A DNA stretch of 64,000 bases, taken from NCBI RefSeq assembly GCF_003413745.1, contig NZ_QVID01000001.1, positions 1,364,001 through 1,428,000 of the forward strand, in the 5' to 3' direction. Origin of the DNA: Marixanthomonas ophiurae (GTDB taxonomy: Bacteria; Bacteroidota; Bacteroidia; Flavobacteriales; Flavobacteriaceae). A model generated the notes under the pieces. The model searched no databases and was not told where the DNA came from. It was given only the letters and a program-made list of their open reading frames with translations. Numbering within the stretch: position 1 is the first letter of the stretch; the number at the start of each line of letters is the position of its first letter. Positions 1 through 8,803 of this stretch are shown piece by piece. The translations under genes were made by a program, and so were the position numbers.

Positions 1-48
1 AAAAAGTTGAAAGCAGTTTCTTAAACCTTTAGCACTTATTAAGATAGC

Positions 49-82
49 AAAGCCCCGAAGAAACTACGCTTCGGGGCTTTTT
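49..82. terminator. Bidirectional Rho-independent terminator
   Basis: A GC-rich perfect stem (AGCCCCGAAG at 51-60 pairing with CTTCGGGGCT at 69-78) with an 8-base loop, followed by five T on the + strand and three T on the - strand. It can end a + strand gene lying before the window and also the - strand lipoprotein gene that stops at 114. Confidence 0.8.
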
Positions 83-113
83 ACTAACTTAAACTAATCT
101 ATGTAAAATAAAA

Positions 114-299
114 TTATGGTGTAGCAATAACAGTTTTATTCTTCTTATGAAGAATTTTTTGCTGCATCAATTCTTTTTTGTTTTTCAAAGTATAACCGGC
201 AACTTCATTTCCATTTTCTTTAGCTGAAACTGCTGTCGCACAAGATGCGGTTGAAAGGATAAGAAATGTTCCTAATAATATAAATGCTATTTTTTTCAT
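114..299 (-). CDS. Small putative lipoprotein (61 aa)
   Basis: Product not recognised. The 61-residue protein starts with a Lys-Lys pair, a hydrophobic stretch (residues 5-17) and a lipobox-like STASC with Cys at about residue 20, so it is probably exported and lipid-anchored. The mature part is only about 40 residues, Lys-rich and without known motifs. A well-formed Bacteroidota promoter lies 30-60 bases upstream of the ATG and a terminator follows the stop, so it looks like a monocistronic, expressed gene rather than a chance frame. A role cannot be given. Confidence 0.65.
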   Translation of the reverse strand: MKKIAFILLGTFLILSTASCATAVSAKENGNEVAGYTLKNKKELMQQKILHKKNKTVIATP

Positions 300-327
300 T
301 GTTGCTTACTGAGCTATTAATTTGAGA

Positions 328-360
328 CAAACGTACTCTGTAAGAAAAATATTACCAAAA
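328..360 (-). promoter_or_regulatory. Sigma-A promoter of the 61-aa lipoprotein gene
   Basis: Read on the - strand: TTTTG at 360-356, a 20-base spacer, then TACGTTTG at 335-328. This matches the Bacteroidota consensus (TTTG, about 19-21 bases, TAnnTTTG) in both boxes and spacing. The start codon at 299 would leave a leader of roughly 20-25 bases. Confidence 0.6.
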
Positions 361-472
361 CTTTTAGTTGAACGGAGCAAGAAACTCGTTTAAAAACACG
401 TTGTTTTTTAAGTTTCGATTAAGTGTAAAAAGCATCGTTTTATAACACAAGAAATAGAAAGTAAAAATGAAA

Positions 473-1987
473 TTAATGGTTTAAAGAAAGGAGTTCTTCT
501 AAATAACCTCTGGAGTTTGAAAGTCGTGGTACTTTATGCTGCCCTCCTAATTTGTTTTTATTTTTTAACCAGTCATAGAATAATCGTTCACGTGCGCAAT
601 GAATGGTAGGAGCTTTGAGGGTTGTGTTGTTGTTTCGCTTTGCTTCGTAGTCGCTATTTACTTCTTGAAGTGCCTTATCTAATAGTTGTGAGAAAAAATC
701 AAAGTCTTCTGGTGGGGTTTTAAATTCAATGATCCATTCGTGAGCTCCTTTTTCTTTTCCTTCCATAAAAATAGGAGCTGCTGTATAATCTACAATTTCA
801 GTTTGCGTTAAATGAGTGGCTTTTCGTAAAGCGGCTTCTGCATTTTCAATGATTAATTCTTCTCCAAAAGCATTGATATGGTGTTTGGTGCGCCCCGTTA
901 CTTTAATGCGATAAGGGTTGATAGAAGTAAACCGAATGGTGTCACCAATCTTATAACGCCATAATCCAGCATTGGTGGTAATGATAATAGCGTAGTTTTG
1001 GTCTTTCTCCACTTCACTTAGGGGAATCACTTTTTCTTCAGGAGTTCCGTAGCTATCCATTGGGATGAATTCATAAAAGATTCCGTAGTCAAGCATTAGC
1101 AACAATTCATTACTGCTATTTTGATCTTGAATGGCAAAAAATCCTTCCGAAGCATTATAAATTTCATAATACCGAAATGAATCTCTTGGTAATAGTTTTT
1201 TATACTGATCTATATAAGGATCAAAGCTAACCCCTCCGTGAAAATATACTTCGAGGTTTGGCCATATTTCAAATAGGTTTTCAGTTCCAGTTTTTTCTGA
1301 AACAGCATTAAGCAAAACGAGCATCCAAGAGGGTACACCGGCAAGGCTGGTCACTTTTTCATTAATAGTTTGGCTTACAATCGCATCGAGCTTGGTTTCC
1401 CAATCACCCATTAACGAAACTTCATTGCTTGGGGTGCTACTAAACTCAGCCCAAAAGGGCATATTGTCTATCAAAATAGCTGAAAGATCGCCATACACCG
1501 TTCCATTGTCTTTATAGAGCTCTTTACTGCCGCCAAGCCGTAACCCTTTTCCTAAAAATAATTGAGAATCGGGATTATTATTTAAGTACATGCATAACAA
1601 ATCCTTACTGGCTGCGTAATGACAGTTTTCTAACGATTCATCACTTACCGGGATAAACTTACTTTTAGCATTGGTGGTTCCGCTACTTTTAGCAAACCAT
1701 TTAATGGGTTTAGGCCAAAAAATATTCGTTTCCCCTCGACGAGCTCTTTCAATGCGGGCTTCATTATCTTCATAGGTTGTAACAGGAATACGATCTGCAA
1801 ATTCTCTGTAGTTTTTTATAGAGGCAAAGTCATATTCTTTACCAACCTCAGTGTTTTTTGCTTTATCTAATAAACTGTGCAAGAGTTCTTCTTGTACCTC
1901 TACAGGGTATTTTAGAAACAAGTCAATTTGATGAAACCGTTTCTTTAAAAACCAGGAAGCGATTGAGTTTACTATGGGGATTGGCAT
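473..1987 (-). CDS. GH3-family acyl-acid ligase-like protein
   Basis: A 504-residue protein of the GH3 (auxin-responsive promoter) family, a branch of adenylate-forming enzymes that activate a carboxylic acid with ATP and, in plants, join it to an amino acid. Visible motifs are the nucleotide-binding loop SSGTT (residues 101-105), an ASEG motif in the middle, YKIGD for the ribose contact, and TGRTKHHINAFGEE near the mobile C-terminal lid. Length is normal for bacterial members. The substrate in Bacteroidota is not established, so only the chemistry is inferred. It is divergent from the DUF2797 gene with just 44 bases between the start codons, implying a shared regulatory region. Confidence 0.85.
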   Translation of the reverse strand: MPIPIVNSIASWFLKKRFHQIDLFLKYPVEVQEELLHSLLDKAKNTEVGKEYDFASIKNYREFADRIPVTTYEDNEARIERARRGETNIFWPKPIKWFAKSSGTTNAKSKFIPVSDESLENCHYAASKDLLCMYLNNNPDSQLFLGKGLRLGGSKELYKDNGTVYGDLSAILIDNMPFWAEFSSTPSNEVSLMGDWETKLDAIVSQTINEKVTSLAGVPSWMLVLLNAVSEKTGTENLFEIWPNLEVYFHGGVSFDPYIDQYKKLLPRDSFRYYEIYNASEGFFAIQDQNSSNELLLMLDYGIFYEFIPMDSYGTPEEKVIPLSEVEKDQNYAIIITTNAGLWRYKIGDTIRFTSINPYRIKVTGRTKHHINAFGEELIIENAEAALRKATHLTQTEIVDYTAAPIFMEGKEKGAHEWIIEFKTPPEDFDFFSQLLDKALQEVNSDYEAKRNNNTTLKAPTIHCARERLFYDWLKNKNKLGGQHKVPRLSNSRGYLEELLSLNH

Positions 1988-1996
1988 ATTTTGTCC

Positions 1997-2004
1997 TATC
2001 TTTA
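1997..2004 (+). promoter_or_regulatory. Candidate -7 box for the DUF2797 gene
   Basis: TATCTTTA differs from TAnnTTTG in one base and lies 28 bases before the chosen ATG at 2032, inside the 44-base gap between two divergent genes. No clear -33 box at the right spacing was seen, so support is weak. Confidence 0.3.
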
Positions 2005-2031
2005 AAGCATAAAAATAACAATTTTCTTTTT

Positions 2032-2826
2032 ATGAATTACGAAGGTGTGCTAACTAAAATGAAGACCGAAAACGGATCGCCTATTCAATACTACTTAGTG
2101 TTCGAAAATGACTTCCTCAATGTCAATCAATTATTGAATAAAAAGGTATCGATAAATTTTCTGAAATTTCAATGCCTTAACTGTGGATTAGAGAAAAAAA
2201 TATACCGTCAGGGGTTTTGTTATGACTGTTTTTATGAAATTCCGCAAGCTGCAGATTGGATTATGAAACCCGAACTGAGCACGGCCCACTTAGATAAAGA
2301 AGATCGCGATTTAGAATACGAAAAAAGCGTGCAATTAAAACCACACATTGTCTACTTGGCAAACAGTAGTAATGTAAAAGTAGGAGTAACCCGAAAAACG
2401 CAAATACCAACCCGATGGATAGATCAAGGCGCACACGAAGCGATTGAAATTGTTGAAGTACCTAATCGTTATCTTGCTGGTATTACCGAAGTCGCTTTAA
2501 AAGATCACGTAGCCGATAAAACCAATTGGCGAAATATGCTTAAAAATGATATTAAGGATGAAAACTTAGTGGAGTGGCGAAATAACTTAAAGCAATACAT
2601 TCCAGATGAAGCTCAAGAATACTACATAGATAATAACACTGAAACTAATTTAGAATTTCCAGTATTGCAATACCCTACGAAATTAAAGAGTCTAAATTTA
2701 CAAAAGACACCTTTTTATGAAGGTGTTTTAAAAGGGATAAAAGGGCAATATTTAATTTTTGAAGATAACACTGTTTTTAATGTAAGAGGAAATGAGGGGT
2801 ATGTGGTTTCAATACAAGTTCACTAA
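2032..2826 (+). CDS. DUF2797 family zinc-binding protein
   Basis: A 264-residue cytoplasmic protein of the DUF2797 family; the function is unknown. Two CxxC pairs (C48/C51 and C63/C66) in a short knuckle suggest a structural zinc site. The central part holds the family's VYLANSSNVKVGVTR-type segment. The open frame runs back to 1858 inside the divergent GH3 gene, but I take ATG 2032 because it lies just past the GH3 start codon, leaves room for a promoter and begins the recognisable domain (MNYEGVL). The stop overlaps the convergent LysE-like gene by 4 bases. Confidence 0.8.
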   Translation: MNYEGVLTKMKTENGSPIQYYLVFENDFLNVNQLLNKKVSINFLKFQCLNCGLEKKIYRQGFCYDCFYEIPQAADWIMKPELSTAHLDKEDRDLEYEKSVQLKPHIVYLANSSNVKVGVTRKTQIPTRWIDQGAHEAIEIVEVPNRYLAGITEVALKDHVADKTNWRNMLKNDIKDENLVEWRNNLKQYIPDEAQEYYIDNNTETNLEFPVLQYPTKLKSLNLQKTPFYEGVLKGIKGQYLIFEDNTVFNVRGNEGYVVSIQVH

Positions 2827-3473
2827 TCCAATAACATTCTAATAAACTGTACCACCGATCCCGCAACCAAAGCTGTACCAATAATATTATAAACCAAAGG
2901 GTTTTTTTTGTGTTTTCGTTCTTTTAGTTTGTCGCTCATTTTTCCGTAGAAATAAAGCGTAATAACTTTACCTAAGAAGATTCCGGCAAAGAAAAGGAAG
3001 AGGTTTAGTAAGGGACTAAATTTTGAAAGTGAAAACAGATAGGTGTTCGCAATTGTAATCAACAAAATCCAGAAAATTAAGGCTGGCGGATTGATAAGTG
3101 CTAATAAAAATCCTTTCCAAAAGTTCCCAATTTGCCAGGTTTCAGATAACGGATTTTGAAAATCTACTTTAAAACGTTTTCGAAGTAAAACTAACGTCCC
3201 AATTACAAAAAAGATAAAAACAATAGCATATTGTAACCAACGGTTTTCTTCAAAAAAGTCAGTAAATATTCGGCTGTAATTCAAGGCGATAAATGATAAA
3301 AAAACACTGCCTAGCCCAGCGCCAAGAGTAATGCGAAATCCTTTTTTAAACGATTGCTCAATGGTAGTTGTTACTACCGCAACATTTGATGAACTTGCGG
3401 GAATAGCGCCTAAACCGGAAGCCAAAAATCCGGTTAGTAGAAAAATTAATAACATTAGGATGTCATAAATCAT
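2823..3473 (-). CDS. LysE-family membrane transporter
   Basis: A 216-residue integral membrane protein with about six hydrophobic segments. The N-terminal GAIPASSSNVAVVTTTIEQSFKKGFR region resembles the first helix pair of LysE/RhtB-type amino-acid and metabolite exporters (usually about 200-220 residues), where Pro and small residues line the path. The substrate cannot be deduced. It is convergent and slightly overlapping with the DUF2797 gene and stands alone on its strand (about 170 bases of A/T-rich upstream sequence with nothing else recognisable). Confidence 0.75.
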   Translation of the reverse strand: MIYDILMLLIFLLTGFLASGLGAIPASSSNVAVVTTTIEQSFKKGFRITLGAGLGSVFLSFIALNYSRIFTDFFEENRWLQYAIVFIFFVIGTLVLLRKRFKVDFQNPLSETWQIGNFWKGFLLALINPPALIFWILLITIANTYLFSLSKFSPLLNLFLFFAGIFLGKVITLYFYGKMSDKLKERKHKKNPLVYNIIGTALVAGSVVQFIRMLLD

Positions 3474-3646
3474 GAAAATATTTTTGATTGCATTAAATAT
3501 AAAGTAAAACTTTAGAGTAGCAATTAAAAAAACTACCTATAAAAGCCACTTTCAGTCAATAACCAGAAAGCGCTTATAGTTTCTAGTTACGCTGATTGTT
3601 ATATTATTGGCACTAATGGTTAAAGTGTTTTTACTAATTTCCGTTA

Positions 3647-3991
3647 TTAATTTTTAACGTACTTAGTTCGGAAAATGGAGTCTTTCGGGCTTTTTAAATA
3701 AAGTGTATCATTTTTATTACTGAATTTATAATCTAAAGTAGATGTCGTTTGTGGACTCACGCTCTCGCCATCAGTTCTTTTAATATATAATTTGCCATTG
3801 TCCATTTTCCAAGCATTAACAGAGTGTAGTCCAAACTTATCAATTGTAAGTGAATCTTTGTAAAAGTGCATTGCTGTTTTATTGTGCATAGTGGTAGAGT
3901 TCCATTTTCCTAAAACAGTTTCTTTATCGTTATTCATAGAACAACTGGTTAACAAAATAAAAAACAGTGCTATTGTTGTGAGTACTTTCAT
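3647..3991 (-). CDS. Lipocalin-like small lipoprotein
   Basis: A 114-residue predicted lipoprotein. I place the start at ATG 3991 (MKVLTTIALFF) because the upstream extension is hydrophilic and overlaps the AsmA-like gene. The signal ends in LLTSC. The mature part begins VLGKWNSTT and has alternating beta-like strands (LTIDKFG, LYIKRTDG, LDYKFSNKNDTLYLK), a pattern common in small lipocalin-like stability proteins of Bacteroidota. It follows the AsmA-like gene by 16 bases on the same strand and is probably co-transcribed. Function unknown. Confidence 0.65.
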   Translation of the reverse strand: MKVLTTIALFFILLTSCSMNNDKETVLGKWNSTTMHNKTAMHFYKDSLTIDKFGLHSVNAWKMDNGKLYIKRTDGESVSPQTTSTLDYKFSNKNDTLYLKSPKDSIFRTKYVKN

Positions 3992-4007
3992 GATTTTTAA
4001 ATAATAA

Positions 4008-6650
4008 TTAATTTTCTTGGTTTGTGGTATCTTTTTTCTTGCCACCAAAAATACCACCTAAAATATCTTTTACAACTTTACCGGTGTTTTTTTCCGTTTC
4101 AGTATTTGTTGTGTCTTTATCTTTATTTCCACCTGAAATTAAATCTCCCAAAATGTCTTTCCCTTTATCTTTCAATTCCTGTTTTTGTTTTTCGATGAGA
4201 CGTTGGGTAAGTTCATTAATAGCAGTTTTTGTGTTTACCGATACAGAAGGATTAGTAAGTGTGCCAGTGATACCTACAGGTATAGAAACCGAAACATTAT
4301 CTGCATTCGCAGGGTCTAGTTTGGCCAATAACTTGGAGACATCACCACCTAAGTATTTTCCTGGAACATCAAGCTGAGCATTATAATTAATACTTTTGTC
4401 CAGTCCATGGCTTCCGCTAACAGCTACATTAATTCCTTTTACATCAAAATCGAACGGTTGTACTTCAATATTACCGTTATTGAATTTTAAGACGGTGCTA
4501 ACATCGCGTAAGCTCAGCTTATCTAAATTCAGAAAAGAAACTTGGTCGCCTAACTTTGAAAGCAACGGCATTTGTTGTTTATCAACTTCAGCTGTTAAAA
4601 TTTGTGCGACAGCATTTCCAGCTAAGGTGGAAAGTTTGGGGGTTAGCTCTTCTGTTAGTTCTCCGTTTAATTTCAGTTTTGTATTTAAATTACCTTGTAG
4701 TGCTTTAGCAATAGGCGCTATATATTGAAGCATATCTAGACTTTGAAACGATTGTTCAATATCTATTTTGCTTAAGTCTAGATCCATTGCAAAGGTTGGT
4801 GTAGTATTTTTGGTTGATACGTTTCCGCCAAAAGCAATGTTTCCGCCAAAAATATTGGAAGTGACATTACTAAGCGTAACCGTTTCGTTTTTAATGGTCG
4901 CCGTACCTTTTACATTGGTTAAATTCAAATTATCATACACTACTTTGTTTGCTGAAAAGTTAAGGGTAGCATCTAAAAAGTCAGGAATTTTAATAGCTTC
5001 TTTAGCAGTTTTATTAGGTGTAGTTGAAACTTCTTCTCCTGAAGAAGTTTCAGCTTTTTTACTATCTGTTTCCGAAACCATAAAATCGTTTACATTAAAC
5101 GTGTTGGATTGTATGTTGAACGTGCCTTTTAAATCTTGTTTTCCCATAACCCACGGAATTAGATTTTGCATCGTTCCAGTTGCTGAAACATCTGTTTTTC
5201 CTGTGGCTGCTTTAAACTCATTCAGCTTTATATTACCAGGACTAAAAGAAACGGCAGCATTGGCAATTTTTAATTCGTTGTTAAAAGCTGCATCGTTGTA
5301 ATTAAAACCAGATAAGCTCGCTGTACCCGAACTTTTTATATTTTGATACTGTTCTTTCTCTATGGATTGCATATCGAAATTGGTAGTAACATCTGCTTTA
5401 AAAATACCGCTGAGGTTTTGTTCCATTTCAATAGGAACTATTTTTTCTAGGTTAGCTAAATTAATAGTTCCTTTAAGTGCCATATTCGCTAAGGCGTTTT
5501 CGGTTAGGTTTTTAATGCTTCCGTTTGCTGAAAAGACTTCGTTATCAATTTTAAAAGTAAGACCGCCAATGTTGACATATGTGTCTTTTACTAAGCCAGT
5601 TTCATTTTTTAAAACGGCATCGATATGAATATTTTGAACCGCTTTTGGCAAATCCGGGTATTTAAATGAAGCATTATTACTCTGTATGCTTATATCCATT
5701 TTAGGGATGTAGGTATCATCGATTACGCCTTTAAGCATTCCGTTTACGGTGAAGTTTCCGGTAGTAGTAACGCCGTCTAAATTTTTCACATATTCTTTTG
5801 GGATAACCGCCAGAAAGTTTTTGAAATTTGAAGATGGAGTTTTAAAGGTTAAATCGATCTCATTACTGTTTTCGTTTACTTTTACAAAGCCATCGAAAGT
5901 AAGGGGGAGCTCGTTAATTTTAGCTTGGTTTTCAAGAAATGTGTATTTCTGCTTTTTTAAATCTAATTGAAAATCAGCATCCAACGATATGGTGTTGTCT
6001 TTTAAATATTCAACGTCATCTATTTTAAAAGACACCAGCGCATTAGTTTGTGTTTCCAATTCTGAAACATCTAGGGAAAAATCACCCGTTCCTTCGTGGT
6101 TTACGTCTTTTAAGATTAAAAACGTCTTGGTCGCTTCATCTAAATAATTGATGCGCGAATTGTTAACTTCATACTGTTGAAGATCAAAAGTAAATCCTTC
6201 AGAAGTTTCAGAAGATTCAGTTGTTTCTGAAATTGGAGCACTCTCATCTTTAATAGCAATATCATAGTTGGCATTGCCCAAAGAATCTACTTTAATGTTG
6301 ATAAGCGCTTCATCTAATTGTAAGGCGTCAACAATTATGGGGTCGTCACCACTTTTAAACAATTGCGTGATTCCCATATCGAGCTTAATGGACTTTCCTT
6401 TTGCCAAGGTATCGCCTGCAAAAGGTGCTTTGTTCACTACGCTAAAATCGTTTATTACCACAGCAGCTTTGGGAAAGCTGCTAAATAGGCTCAAATCCAT
6501 ATCGTTCCACTCAACTGTTGCGTTGAGGTTTTGATTAATATTTTTCTTCAACAATTTTTCTAGCGATCCTTTAAATAGGAATGGAGCGGCGATGAGCAGT
6601 AAAACGATTGCTACTACTATAATCGCTGCTATTTTTAAAAACTTTTTCAT
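4008..6650 (-). CDS. AsmA-like (AsmA/DUF748 type) envelope protein
   Basis: An 880-residue protein with one N-terminal membrane anchor (residues 1-25) followed by a very long beta-rich region, typical of the AsmA/TamB-like superfamily that bridges the periplasm and is linked to lipid transport or outer-membrane assembly. The last 250 residues carry the AsmA-type repeat pattern (LSKIDIEQSF, LKLNGELTEEL, GSHGLDKSINY). The C-terminus is a hydrophilic Lys/Thr/Asp-rich tail. The start is taken at ATG 6650 (MKKFLKIAAIIV), because the longer frame to 6692 runs into a repeat. It is followed by the 114-aa lipoprotein gene. Specific role unknown. Confidence 0.8.
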   Translation of the reverse strand: MKKFLKIAAIIVVAIVLLLIAAPFLFKGSLEKLLKKNINQNLNATVEWNDMDLSLFSSFPKAAVVINDFSVVNKAPFAGDTLAKGKSIKLDMGITQLFKSGDDPIIVDALQLDEALINIKVDSLGNANYDIAIKDESAPISETTESSETSEGFTFDLQQYEVNNSRINYLDEATKTFLILKDVNHEGTGDFSLDVSELETQTNALVSFKIDDVEYLKDNTISLDADFQLDLKKQKYTFLENQAKINELPLTFDGFVKVNENSNEIDLTFKTPSSNFKNFLAVIPKEYVKNLDGVTTTGNFTVNGMLKGVIDDTYIPKMDISIQSNNASFKYPDLPKAVQNIHIDAVLKNETGLVKDTYVNIGGLTFKIDNEVFSANGSIKNLTENALANMALKGTINLANLEKIVPIEMEQNLSGIFKADVTTNFDMQSIEKEQYQNIKSSGTASLSGFNYNDAAFNNELKIANAAVSFSPGNIKLNEFKAATGKTDVSATGTMQNLIPWVMGKQDLKGTFNIQSNTFNVNDFMVSETDSKKAETSSGEEVSTTPNKTAKEAIKIPDFLDATLNFSANKVVYDNLNLTNVKGTATIKNETVTLSNVTSNIFGGNIAFGGNVSTKNTTPTFAMDLDLSKIDIEQSFQSLDMLQYIAPIAKALQGNLNTKLKLNGELTEELTPKLSTLAGNAVAQILTAEVDKQQMPLLSKLGDQVSFLNLDKLSLRDVSTVLKFNNGNIEVQPFDFDVKGINVAVSGSHGLDKSINYNAQLDVPGKYLGGDVSKLLAKLDPANADNVSVSIPVGITGTLTNPSVSVNTKTAINELTQRLIEKQKQELKDKGKDILGDLISGGNKDKDTTNTETEKNTGKVVKDILGGIFGGKKKDTTNQEN

Positions 6651-6668
6651 AATAATGCTTGTCAATTC

Positions 6669-6783
6669 GTGGCCTCGACTTCGCTCAGCCACCTTTTTTC
6701 TTTATTTAGTATTCGTGGCTTCGATATACTTCCACTCTGCTCAGTACAGCGCGTTCTTTGTTCTTTGAAACACTCAGCCACAC
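6669..6783. repeat. REP-like palindromic repeat, full unit plus truncated unit
   Basis: A unit at 6715-6783 has outer arms GTGGCTTCGATATACTTC and GAAACACTCAGCCACAC. A shortened unit at 6669-6693 (GTGG-CTCGACTTCGCTCAG-CCACC) sits next to it, and both are preceded by ATTCGTGGC. The same arms recur at 8804-8937 and 24260-24327. The element lies between the yhhQ-like gene and the AsmA-like gene and would form strong hairpins in RNA. Confidence 0.7.
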
Positions 6784-6792
6784 TTCTATATT

Positions 6793-7524
6793 CTATTTTT
6801 TAAACTCTATATTCTTTTTATCTTCATGATACATTTCAATTTCTTCGCCCATTTTCAGTCCAAATCGTTTCCGAAGGGCAAAAACCGAGGCGTATAAAAA
6901 GGGTGTGTCACAGGCAGCGACCAATACTTTGAATAAAAATCCGCTTAGTAACAAACCACCAAAGAGTGCCCAGTCAATTTTTCCGAAGCTACACAGTAAG
7001 AATAGAACGGTAAACGTGTCTATAAACTGAGAAAAGAACGTTGAAAAATTGTTGCGTAGCCATAAATGCTTTCCTTTTGTGAGGCGTTTCCAAAAATGAA
7101 ATATCTGAATGTCTATATATTGTGCAAATAAATACGCTAACATCGAGGCTAAAACTGCGATTGCAGTGGCACCAAAAACTTTGTCGAACAAGGCATCGTC
7201 AATCGGACTCCAATCGGTTGCCGGAACAGCGGCCGAAGTATAGATAATTAATAAAGAAAAGAACGAAGCAAAAATTCCGGCAGTCACTACTTGATTGGCT
7301 TTTTTCTTTCCGTAGACTTCGCTAATAATATCGGTAATTAAAAACGTGATAGGATAGGGAAGGATACCTACGGAAATTTCAAAGGTGTAGATTCCAAAAA
7401 AATCCCAGTAAAAGAATTTCTGAAATATTAGGTTGGAAACCACCAACGAAGCAATAAATAAAGCGCCCAAAATCAAATAGATGCGCTGTGCCGATAAAAG
7501 GTCTTTTCGTTTTTTTATTTCCAC
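6793..7524 (-). CDS. yhhQ: Queuosine precursor transporter (YhhQ/QueT-like, VUT family)
   Basis: A 243-residue membrane protein of the former DUF165 family, which imports queuine/preQ precursors for tRNA modification. About six hydrophobic segments are present. Family hallmarks are PYPITFLITDIISEVYGKKKA near residue 60 (acidic and Tyr residues of the first half) and the WLRNNFSTFFSQFIDTFTVLF segment in the second half. Length is normal. The start is a GTG at 7524. It is divergent from the folK-dnk fusion gene and followed by a REP-like repeat. Confidence 0.85.
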   Translation of the reverse strand: MEIKKRKDLLSAQRIYLILGALFIASLVVSNLIFQKFFYWDFFGIYTFEISVGILPYPITFLITDIISEVYGKKKANQVVTAGIFASFFSLLIIYTSAAVPATDWSPIDDALFDKVFGATAIAVLASMLAYLFAQYIDIQIFHFWKRLTKGKHLWLRNNFSTFFSQFIDTFTVLFLLCSFGKIDWALFGGLLLSGFLFKVLVAACDTPFLYASVFALRKRFGLKMGEEIEMYHEDKKNIEFKK

Positions 7525-7541
7525 GTATTCTTTTAAACAAA

Positions 7542-7620
7542 CAAATTTAGTGGTCAGTATTTTTCTTTTCCTTAATTTCGTCTTAAATTAGTGAGACTGC
7601 ATCATGGAGTTTTATTTTTG
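7542..7620. promoter_or_regulatory. Divergent promoter region, two exact -7 boxes
   Basis: On the - strand TAAATTTG (7549-7542) lies 18 bases before the GTG of yhhQ. On the + strand TATTTTTG (7613-7620) lies 22 bases before the TTG of folK-dnk. Both match TAnnTTTG exactly. Neither has an obvious -33 TTG at the usual distance. Confidence 0.45.
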
Positions 7621-7641
7621 TCGTAAAATTTCTTTAAATAA

Positions 7642-8781
7642 TTGAAAAACCCCATTAAACCACTTCAAAACATATACTTATCCCTAGGAACGAATCTAGG
7701 AAATAAATTCGAAAATTTACAACACGCCATTCAATCGATTTACGAGAACGTAGGTGCCGTTGTTAAGATTTCGCCTGTTTACAAAACGCCTGCTATGGGC
7801 TTTGAAGGCGATGATTTTTTAAACTGTGCCATTCTTGTTCAGAGCATGCTTTCGCCTACTAAAATATTAGAAACTATTCTTTCTATTGAATTGAAAATGG
7901 GCAGAGAGCGAAAAAAATCTGGTGTGTACACATCGCGACCTATTGATATTGATATTTTGTTGATTGATGATTTAGTAAAAGAAAGCAATAAGTTAACAGT
8001 TCCACATCCTGAAATGCAAAATCGGAAGTTTGTGTTACAACCCTTGGCAGACATTGATGCTCAAATGGAACATCCCGTTTTTCAAAAAAAAATAATAAAA
8101 CTTTTAGCAGAAACTTCAGACACAAGCCAGTTAGAAAAGCAATCCAAATGGTTGGTCAACCCTAAGAGTGATTACGATATTTCTACCTTTAATTATATTG
8201 CAATTGAAGGAAATATTGGCGCTGGAAAAACAAGTTTAGCCACCCAGATGGCAACCGATTTTAATGCAAAACTGATTTTAGAGAGGTTTAAGGACAATCC
8301 TTTTTTACCGAAATTCTATAAAGATCAACAACGGTATGCGTTTCCGTTGGAAATGTCGTTCTTGGCAGATCGCTATCAACAATTATTGGAAGATATTAAG
8401 CAATTTGACTTGTTTAAAGAATGTGTGATAGCAGATTACGATGCCTATAAATCGTTGATTTTTGCAAAAGTTACCTTAGCTAATGAAGAATATGCTTTGT
8501 ATAAAAAGCTGTTTCATTTAATGCATAAAGAATTGCCAAAGCCCGATGTGTATATTTATTTATACCAAAATACAGAGCGATTATTGGAAAATATTAAAAA
8601 ACGAGGTAGAAAATACGAGCAAAGTATTGAGGCCGACTACTTGAAAAAGATAAACGACGGGTACTTAGAATTTATAAAAAACCAACACGACGAAAGCATT
8701 AAAATAATCGATATTTCAGAATTAGATTTTGTAAAAAATCGAAAGGATTATTTGGCTATTTTAAAGCAGATTGTTGGGTAG
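7642..8781 (+). CDS. folK: Bifunctional HPPK (FolK) - deoxynucleoside kinase fusion
   Basis: A 379-residue two-domain protein. Residues 8-150 are 6-hydroxymethyl-7,8-dihydropterin pyrophosphokinase (folate synthesis): SLGTNLG, the R-E-R-K region near 90 and the signature RPIDIDILL (99-107). Residues 183-379 are a deoxynucleoside kinase: P-loop EGNIGAGKT (189-197), the LADRYQQ motif and a lid Arg cluster (KKRGRKYEQ). Such fusions are known in Flavobacteriia; whether the two activities are coupled is unclear. The start is TTG 7642, since no ATG precedes the SLGTN motif in frame. Downstream lies a REP-like inverted pair. Confidence 0.88.
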   Translation: MKNPIKPLQNIYLSLGTNLGNKFENLQHAIQSIYENVGAVVKISPVYKTPAMGFEGDDFLNCAILVQSMLSPTKILETILSIELKMGRERKKSGVYTSRPIDIDILLIDDLVKESNKLTVPHPEMQNRKFVLQPLADIDAQMEHPVFQKKIIKLLAETSDTSQLEKQSKWLVNPKSDYDISTFNYIAIEGNIGAGKTSLATQMATDFNAKLILERFKDNPFLPKFYKDQQRYAFPLEMSFLADRYQQLLEDIKQFDLFKECVIADYDAYKSLIFAKVTLANEEYALYKKLFHLMHKELPKPDVYIYLYQNTERLLENIKKRGRKYEQSIEADYLKKINDGYLEFIKNQHDESIKIIDISELDFVKNRKDYLAILKQIVG

Positions 8782-8803
8782 GACTGGGCTTTTGGTTGCT
8801 GGA

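Noticed and set aside
4024-6534. Chain of + strand open frames opposite the AsmA-like gene
   Set aside because: They are hydrophobic Ser/Phe-rich antisense frames without signals or motifs and lie fully over a clear gene on the other strand. They arise from the codon use of that gene.
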